This document shows, piece after piece, positions 1 to 3,759 of a stretch of DNA of 5,424 bases (position 1 is its first letter; the number at the start of each line of letters is the position of its first letter). The stretch spans positions 1 to 5,424 of the forward strand of contig QMPB01000372.1 of assembly GCA_003648395.1 (NCBI GenBank), read 5' to 3'. The notes under the pieces are model-generated. The model worked only from the letters and a program-made list of their open reading frames with translations, searched no databases and had not been told where the DNA came from. The translations under genes were made by a program, and so were the position numbers. This stretch comes from Bacteroidota bacterium. Its GTDB lineage: Bacteria; Bacteroidota; Bacteroidia; Bacteroidales; UBA1556.

Positions 1-1
1 A

Positions 2-175
2 ATCTTGTGTACTGAAGGTTCAAAAGAGCAAATTGAATTATTGCAGCTTGAAGATTCGGGAATAAGAATAGCAGAATATTTAGTTGAATTACCATCAAAA
101 GAATTGTTAAAAAGAAAACTACATAAACTTATTGAATTAGAAAAAAAGCGATTAAAAATAATTAATCTTGAATAG
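2..175 (+). CDS. C-terminal end of a DUF1016 (YhcG-type) PD-(D/E)XK nuclease-like protein, partial
   Basis: An open frame enters from the left edge and ends at TAG 173-175, giving 57 residues. It begins ILCTEGSKEQIELL, continues through SGIRIAEYLVELPSKELL and ends in a Lys/Leu-rich helix (HKLIELEKKRLKIINLE). From memory, this order (an LCTE strand, EQIELL, a GI.VAEYL.ELP.KELL segment, then a charged helix) is how DUF1016/YhcG proteins end, after their PD-(D/E)XK nuclease-like domain. Those proteins are predicted DNA-acting enzymes, often found in accessory or defence-associated regions; their exact reaction is not settled. The catalytic core lies outside the window, so activity cannot be judged. 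The OmpA-like gene starts 101 nt downstream on the same strand, too far to argue for a tight operon. Family assignment is inference from a short tail. Confidence 0.72.
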   Translation: MLCTEGSKEQIELLQLEDSGIRIAEYLVELPSKELLKRKLHKLIELEKKRLKIINLE

Positions 176-276
176 TGTATACTCACAGTAAAATGCATTT
201 GCAGTACAAATATAACAGTGATAAAGCATAGCATTCTAGATTGTTAGAATAACTTAGTTAATAATTAATATATCCA
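176..276 (+). other. Upstream region of the OmpA-like gene, with weak promoter-like and inverted-repeat signals
   Basis: This 101-nt AT-rich gap has no convincing gene. The best promoter-like match is TTG (168-170), 23 nt, TGCATTTG (194-201), which differs from TAnnTTTG at one position and has a spacer at the long end of the usual range. A 6-bp inverted repeat ATTCTA (233-238) / TAGAAT (245-250) with a 6-nt spacer lies 27 nt before the start codon. Neither signal is strong, and short repeats of this kind are expected by chance in AT-rich DNA. Confidence 0.25.
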
Positions 277-1521
277 ATGACTAGCATCAAACAATATATT
301 ATTTCATTTTTAATACTTATCTCTTTTGCTTCAGTAGCTCAGACAGATATTGAAGTTAGGAGTGTCAATGCAGATTGCATTCATGCAATAGATATTAGTG
401 GTAAAACTAGAGTTAATGCAACTGCTCCAAAGGGTAAAGGTTTGCTTATGGAAATTAAATCGCAAAAAGGTGATTTATTCTATTTTGAGAAAGAACATAA
501 TACTGTTTGGTATAGCTTTATTCCAGAGAATGATGCTAAACTTAGCTTTAATATTACGCCCAATAAACCTACTGATGATTACGATTTTATATTGTTTGAA
601 TGTAATGTAGGTAACTGTTGTGAAGCTATTAAGAATAAGACTCTGAAGCCTATTAGGTCAAATATTTCTAGAACAAAACCTGAGCTTTATGGAGTAACTG
701 GTTTAAATGTAAAAGGTACATCAGATTATGTACACGAAGGTAAAGGCAATAATTATAGCAAAATAGTTAATGTTAAAAAAGGTATGAAGTATTATTTAGT
801 TCTAGATAATGTTTATGGAGGAACAGGAGGGCATAGAATAGTATTTAATTATGTGGTAGAAGAAAAGATTAAAGTAGCTAAAAAGAAATATAGAGAACTT
901 AGTATTAATGTTATAGATATTGATACAAGAAAACCAGTTGTAGCAAACATTACAGTATTAAGCTTTGATGAAAAATATAATAAGGATACAATTTTACAAA
1001 CACAAGATTCTAATGTAAGTGTTTCATTAACTAGAGGAGTGTATTATGAAGTATATTCAGAGAAAGAAGACTATTTGAATGGTAAAATTAGTTTTAGACC
1101 AATAGCGAAAGACTCTTTTATAGCAAGGACTATCGAATTAAAAAGTATAAAAGTTGGTTCATCCTTTAATCTTGATAAGGTTTTTTTTATTGGAGGAACA
1201 CCAAGTTTTGCTGCTGGCTCTCAGAAGGCATTACGGAAACTATATTATACATTAAAGAGTAACCCAAAATTAAGAATTCAGATTCAAGGTCATGTTAACT
1301 TACCCAATGGAAGTATTCATAAACATTCTGAAGAGTACTATAATAAGCTATCAGTTGATAGAGCAAAGGCAGTATATGATTATTTGATTAAAAGAGGAAT
1401 TGATAGAAATCGACTTGAATATAGAGGATTTGGCTATTCTCAAATGATTTACCCCGATGCTATAACTAAAGCTCAAATGGAAAAAAATAGGAGAGTGGAA
1501 GTTAGGATTATTGGAAACTAA
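277..1521 (+). CDS. Exported OmpA-family protein with C-terminal peptidoglycan-binding domain
   Basis: The 414-residue protein starts with a signal peptide: Lys5, a hydrophobic core at about 7-17, and probable cleavage after SVA at 21/22. There is no lipobox Cys. Residues ~25-195 form a beta-rich region beginning ADCIHAI, with Cys34, 109, 114 and 115; it resembles the jelly-roll or pre-peptidase-like domains of Bacteroidetes secreted proteins. Residues ~207-290 (LSINVIDIDTRKPV...) look like a carboxypeptidase-regulatory/CNA-B-like beta sandwich. Residues ~297-414 are an OmpA-like domain, with QIQGHVN (335-341), LSVDRAKAVYDYL (358-370), GIDRNRLEYRGFG and EKNRRVEVRI at the end. The family anchors envelope proteins to peptidoglycan, so a periplasmic or outer-membrane-associated structural role is inferred. 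The Asp that normally binds diaminopimelate is Asn341, while the partner Arg362 is kept. ATG 277 is chosen because the signal peptide follows at once; the upstream DNA is AT-rich with no Shine-Dalgarno. No membrane beta-barrel is evident. Confidence 0.88.
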   Translation: MTSIKQYIISFLILISFASVAQTDIEVRSVNADCIHAIDISGKTRVNATAPKGKGLLMEIKSQKGDLFYFEKEHNTVWYSFIPENDAKLSFNITPNKPTDDYDFILFECNVGNCCEAIKNKTLKPIRSNISRTKPELYGVTGLNVKGTSDYVHEGKGNNYSKIVNVKKGMKYYLVLDNVYGGTGGHRIVFNYVVEEKIKVAKKKYRELSINVIDIDTRKPVVANITVLSFDEKYNKDTILQTQDSNVSVSLTRGVYYEVYSEKEDYLNGKISFRPIAKDSFIARTIELKSIKVGSSFNLDKVFFIGGTPSFAAGSQKALRKLYYTLKSNPKLRIQIQGHVNLPNGSIHKHSEEYYNKLSVDRAKAVYDYLIKRGIDRNRLEYRGFGYSQMIYPDAITKAQMEKNRRVEVRIIGN

Positions 1522-1583
1522 GTGCTAGAAACCTTCCTTTTCAACCATTGCTCCAACCATAAAATGGAAGACTGAAAATGGTA

Positions 1584-1622
1584 AATTCTTAATTCTTAAT
1601 TATTAATTCTTAATTCTTAATT
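1584..1622. repeat. 7-bp tandem repeat (AATTCTT unit) between convergent genes
   Basis: Five head-to-tail 7-bp units run from 1584 to 1618: AATTCTT, AATTCTT, AATTATT, AATTCTT, AATTCTT, followed by a partial AATT at 1619-1622. Only the middle unit differs (C to A). The unit is mirror-symmetric around its C, so the whole array is a mirror repeat. It lies between the stop codons of the OmpA-like gene and the leftward FKBP gene, ending 3 nt from the latter's stop. I see no strong GC-rich hairpin terminator for either gene in the 104-nt gap. The array may be a simple replication-slippage product. Confidence 0.9.
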
Positions 1623-1625
1623 AAC

Positions 1626-2135
1626 TCACAACTCCCCAACATCAAATTCCTCATCAATATCAAACTCAGAACCTTCATTAAACTCATCTTCAAAACTTCC
1701 AAATTCGCCAGATTCTTTTATTACATTTATTAGTTCAATATCAAATATTAGATTCTTTCCTGCTAATTCTGAGTTTCCATCAAGAATTACAGTTTTATCA
1801 TTTACTTTATGAACTTTGAACATCATCACACCATCATCAGTTGGTGCTTGTATGGAATCTCCTTTTTTAATCTTCTTGTCTCCAAATACATCAGCTCTAT
1901 TTACTTCAACAAATAAATCAGTATCAATTTCTCCATAAGCTTCACTAGCCTTTAGTTTTACAGTAAGTCTATCACCTTCACTCATTGTCATCACAGCTTT
2001 CTCGAAGCCAGAAATCATCATCTCATCGCCAATGGTAAACTCTATAGGTTCTTTTGCAGCTGTGGAATCAAACACCTTTCCATCAGAATATTTTCCTGTA
2101 TAATGTACTTTTACTTTATCTCCAATTGATAACAT
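1626..2135 (-). CDS. SlyD-like FKBP-type peptidyl-prolyl cis-trans isomerase
   Basis: The 169-residue protein has no signal peptide, so it is probably cytoplasmic. It should catalyse cis-trans isomerisation of Xaa-Pro bonds and act as a folding chaperone. Residues 1-69 are the first FKBP half: VKVHYTGKYSDGKVFDST (8-25), EPIEFTIGDEMMISGFEKAV and AYGE (66-69). Residues ~70-118 match the insert-in-flap chaperone domain of SlyD, with FVEVNRADVFGD then KKGDSIQAPTDDG. LDGNSELAGKNLIFDIEL (118-135) closes the FKBP fold as in SlyD (DGNHxLAGxxLxFxVE). The tail, 141-169, has 13 Asp/Glu, 5 Phe and no basic residue; it replaces the His/Cys-rich nickel-binding tail of E. coli SlyD, so metal delivery is not supported. 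The ATG at 2133-2135 sits about 16 nt after the predicted transcription start of its own promoter. The gene is divergent from the PLP enzyme and convergent with the OmpA-like gene, hence probably monocistronic. Confidence 0.93.
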   Translation of the reverse strand: MLSIGDKVKVHYTGKYSDGKVFDSTAAKEPIEFTIGDEMMISGFEKAVMTMSEGDRLTVKLKASEAYGEIDTDLFVEVNRADVFGDKKIKKGDSIQAPTDDGVMMFKVHKVNDKTVILDGNSELAGKNLIFDIELINVIKESGEFGSFEDEFNEGSEFDIDEEFDVGEL

Positions 2136-2157
2136 AATTCTTCGTTTTAATGTGAAT

Positions 2158-2186
2158 CAAAGTTACAAAAATATTTTAATAGCAAA
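2158..2186 (-). promoter_or_regulatory. Bacteroidetes-type promoter of the FKBP gene
   Basis: On the minus strand, TTTG (2186-2183) is followed after 17 nt by TAACTTTG (2165-2158), a perfect TAnnTTTG -7 box. The spacing falls in the range known for Bacteroidetes housekeeping sigma factor promoters. Transcription would start near 2151-2153, leaving a leader of about 16-18 nt before the ATG. This supports the chosen start codon. Confidence 0.72.
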
Positions 2187-2201
2187 TCCTAATTTGTAAC
2201 T
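2161..2201. repeat. 9-bp inverted repeat enclosing the FKBP promoter core (operator candidate)
   Basis: AGTTACAAA (2161-2169) is the exact reverse complement of TTTGTAACT (2193-2201), with a 23-nt spacer. The left arm overlaps five bases of the FKBP -7 box and the loop holds its -33 box; the right arm ends 9 nt before the -33 box of the divergent promoter. A smaller inverted repeat, CAAAT/ATTTG (2183-2187, 2192-2196), sits inside. The position suits a repressor site or DNA loop. It could also be chance in AT-rich DNA. Confidence 0.4.
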
Positions 2202-2210
2202 AATTTAGAA

Positions 2211-2240
2211 TTGCTTAAATCAATTAATATATTACTTTTG
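2211..2240 (+). promoter_or_regulatory. Bacteroidetes-type promoter of the PLP enzyme gene
   Basis: TTG (2211-2213), 19 nt, then TACTTTTG (2233-2240) matches TTG-N17-23-TAnnTTTG exactly. Transcription would start around 2246-2248, giving a leader of about 72 nt before ATG 2320. Its -33 box is back to back with that of the FKBP promoter, 24 nt apart, so the two genes share one compact divergent control region. Confidence 0.75.
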
Positions 2241-2274
2241 TCAACCTTCATTAAAAGAAGACTTAATTTTTATT

Positions 2275-2315
2275 AAATAACGAATTACTCGTAAATATGA
2301 GTAGCAAATAACGAA
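2275..2315 (+). promoter_or_regulatory. Leader element: hairpin between two 10-nt direct repeats, upstream of the PLP enzyme
   Basis: The 10-mer AAATAACGAA occurs at 2275-2284 and again, unchanged, at 2306-2315, four bases before the start codon. Between the copies, TACTC (2286-2290) pairs with GAGTA (2299-2303) around an 8-nt loop, with a possible T-G pair on each side. The element lies in the predicted 5' leader of the transcript, and the second repeat covers where a ribosome would bind. It fits no riboswitch class I recognise. A translational control site is inferred only from position. Confidence 0.4.
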
Positions 2316-2319
2316 CAAT

Positions 2320-3501
2320 ATGGACACAAAAAATTTAGGCTTTAATTCAAAGCTAATTCACTCAGGAGCAATCAATGATGAATTTGGCAGTGCAACAGTT
2401 CCAATTTATCAAACGTCAACCTTTTCATTTCGTGATTCCGATCATGGAGCAGCATGTTTTGCTGGCGAAGATGACGGTTATATTTATACTAGAATAGGAA
2501 ATCCAACCATTAATTCTTTGGAAACAGCAGTTGCTGACCTTGAAGGTGGTTATAGAGGAGTTGCTTGTGGTTCAGGAATGGGAGCAGTTACGGCAGTTTA
2601 TTTTGCACTTTTAGGTGCTGGAGATCATATTGTTAGTCACAATGCAGTTTATGGTCCATCTCGTGTTGTAATGGAAACATTATTTAAGAAATTTGGTGCT
2701 GAATCTACTTATATTGATGCAACAGATCCTGAGAATGTTAAGAATGCTATTCAAGATAATACAAAGCTTGTTTATATTGAAACTCCTGCTAATCCAACTA
2801 TTGGAATTACAGATATTGAAGCAGTAGTAAAAATAGCTCACGAAAAAGGTATTCCTGTATGTATTGACAATACTTTCAGCTCACCATATTTACAGAAACC
2901 ATTTGAGATGGGTGTTGATATTGTACTTCATTCTATGACTAAGTTTATTAATGGTCATGCAGATGTAGTTGCAGGTATGGTTATAACTCGTACAGAAGAA
3001 TATTATGCTGCTATAAGAGGTGCAATGGTAAATATTGGTAGCAATATGGATCCACATCAAGCATATTTAGTTATTAGAGGTCTTAAGACTTTAGGAATTC
3101 GTATTGATAGAGCACAAGAGAATGCTGTTAAAGTAGCTGATTATCTTGAGGCTCATCCTAAAGTAGCATGGGTAAAATACCCAGGTCTTAAATCTCATCC
3201 TCAGTACGAGCTTGCTAAGAAACAAATGTCTGGTCCTGGCACTATGATTAGTTTTGAGGTAAAAGGTGGACTTAAAGCAGGAAAAGTATTAATGGATAAT
3301 GTGCATTTAGCTTTATTAGCAGTTTCATTGGGAGGTGTTGAAACACTTATACAACATCCTGCATCAATGACTCACTCAAAAATTCCAAAAGAACAAAGAG
3401 AAGAAGCACATATTACTGATGGTTTAGTTAGATTTGCTGTAGGTATAGAAGATGTTGAAGATATTATCGCAGATTTAGATCAAGCTTTGGCTATGATTTA
3501 A
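2320..3501 (+). CDS. PLP-dependent Cys/Met-metabolism enzyme (methionine gamma-lyase / cystathionine gamma-lyase family)
   Basis: The 393 residues match the usual ~390-400 of this cytosolic, fold-type I family, which breaks or makes C-S bonds of homocysteine-type amino acids. Visible landmarks: VPIYQTSTF (27-35), Tyr56 and Arg58 in YTRIGNPT, the cofactor loop GSGMGA (84-89), Tyr111, CIDNTFSSPYLQKP with Asp183 (PLP pyridine nitrogen), HSMTKF with Lys208 (internal aldimine), AVSLGG (334-339) and Arg371 (substrate carboxylate). The C-terminal half, including QHPASMTHS, resembles methionine gamma-lyases most. However, the position of the reactive Cys116 of Pseudomonas putida methionine gamma-lyase is Pro113, and its Lys240-Asp241 pair is absent, so substrate is uncertain: methionine gamma-lyase, cystathionine gamma-lyase/synthase or homoserine sulfhydrylase are all possible. 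The gene has its own promoter and a strong terminator 23 nt after the stop, so it is monocistronic. ATG 2320 places the conserved start of the family (LIHSG) at residues 12-16. Confidence 0.9.
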   Translation: MDTKNLGFNSKLIHSGAINDEFGSATVPIYQTSTFSFRDSDHGAACFAGEDDGYIYTRIGNPTINSLETAVADLEGGYRGVACGSGMGAVTAVYFALLGAGDHIVSHNAVYGPSRVVMETLFKKFGAESTYIDATDPENVKNAIQDNTKLVYIETPANPTIGITDIEAVVKIAHEKGIPVCIDNTFSSPYLQKPFEMGVDIVLHSMTKFINGHADVVAGMVITRTEEYYAAIRGAMVNIGSNMDPHQAYLVIRGLKTLGIRIDRAQENAVKVADYLEAHPKVAWVKYPGLKSHPQYELAKKQMSGPGTMISFEVKGGLKAGKVLMDNVHLALLAVSLGGVETLIQHPASMTHSKIPKEQREEAHITDGLVRFAVGIEDVEDIIADLDQALAMI

Positions 3502-3524
3502 TGACGTGATATGTCTGAGTCCTT

Positions 3525-3571
3525 GCAAAAGCTGCAGCCAAACCTAGGCAATGCAGCTTTTGCTTTTTATT
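3525..3571 (+). terminator. Intrinsic terminator of the PLP enzyme gene
   Basis: GCAAAAGCTGCA (3525-3536) pairs perfectly with TGCAGCTTTTGC (3552-3563), a 12-bp stem. GCC (3537-3539) and GGC (3547-3549) add three pairs across a 2-nt bulge, closing a 7-nt loop. TTTTTATT follows at 3564-3571. There is no matching A-tract on the other side, so it works for rightward transcription only. It begins 23 nt after the enzyme's stop codon. Confidence 0.93.
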
Positions 3572-3588
3572 GCAGTATCTATTAGTGT

Positions 3589-3627
3589 AAAAGAAAAGGA
3601 CGCTTCAAATCCCAAATGAAGCGTCCT
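3589..3627 (-). terminator. Intrinsic terminator for leftward transcription from the PEP-synthase-like gene
   Basis: AGGACGCTTCA (3597-3607) and TGAAGCGTCCT (3617-3627) form a perfect 11-bp stem with a 9-nt loop. Read on the minus strand, the stem is followed by a U-rich tract, TTTCTTTT (3596-3589). The right-hand flank on the plus strand is AAAAAC, so rightward termination is unlikely. It lies 132 nt past the stop codon of the leftward gene, an unusually long 3' region. Confidence 0.9.
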
Positions 3628-3667
3628 AAAAACAAAAAATGAAAAACATTATTATATCGCAAATTTA
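3589..3667 (-). ncRNA. Possible short leftward transcript: -7 box, ~65-nt body and terminator
   Basis: On the minus strand a perfect TAnnTTTG box (TAAATTTG, 3667-3660) lies just upstream of the terminator, so a start near 3653 would give an RNA of about 65 nt ending at 3589. No TTG is seen at the expected -33 position, which weakens the case. The RNA would contain an 8-codon frame, MFFIFCF then TAG (3649-3626), whose stop overlaps the terminator stem. No leftward gene follows for it to control in cis. The alternative, simple 3' UTR of the leftward gene, is equally possible. Confidence 0.22.
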
Positions 3668-3672
3668 CATTT

Positions 3673-3751
3673 TATAATTGCTGTTTAATTATGATATTTA
3701 TCACGGTAATAGTACTTCATGTTGCTATTGTCTATGTTCTAAGCAATTATA
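3673..3751. repeat. 10-bp inverted repeat in the 3' region of the PEP-synthase-like gene
   Basis: TATAATTGCT (3673-3682) is the exact reverse complement of AGCAATTATA (3742-3751), with 59 nt between. In the leftward mRNA this would close a large loop between the stop codon and the terminator, bringing the coding end near the hairpin. The left arm could instead pair locally (ATAATT with AATTAT at 3687-3692). The arms are AT-rich, so function is uncertain. Confidence 0.4.
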
Positions 3752-3759
3752 GAAACTCT

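Noticed and set aside
398..610. A 70-codon frame on the plus strand
   Set aside because: It lies wholly inside the OmpA-like gene in another frame, has no family resemblance and no start signals of its own.
1522..1583. A bidirectional terminator between the OmpA-like and FKBP genes
   Set aside because: Only a 4-bp CCAT/ATGG hairpin and a repeated CAACCAT are present; there is no stable GC-rich stem followed by a T-tract on either strand.
1584..1622. CRISPR-like or mobile-element end repeats
   Set aside because: The units are 7 bp and directly adjacent with no spacers, and there are no cas or transposase genes nearby.
2246..2319. A SAM riboswitch in the leader of the sulfur amino acid enzyme
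   Set aside because: The leader is about 72 nt, too short for SAM-I, and I could not match the pseudoknot and conserved loop bases of SAM-II. A covariance model search (Infernal with the SAM family models) would settle it.
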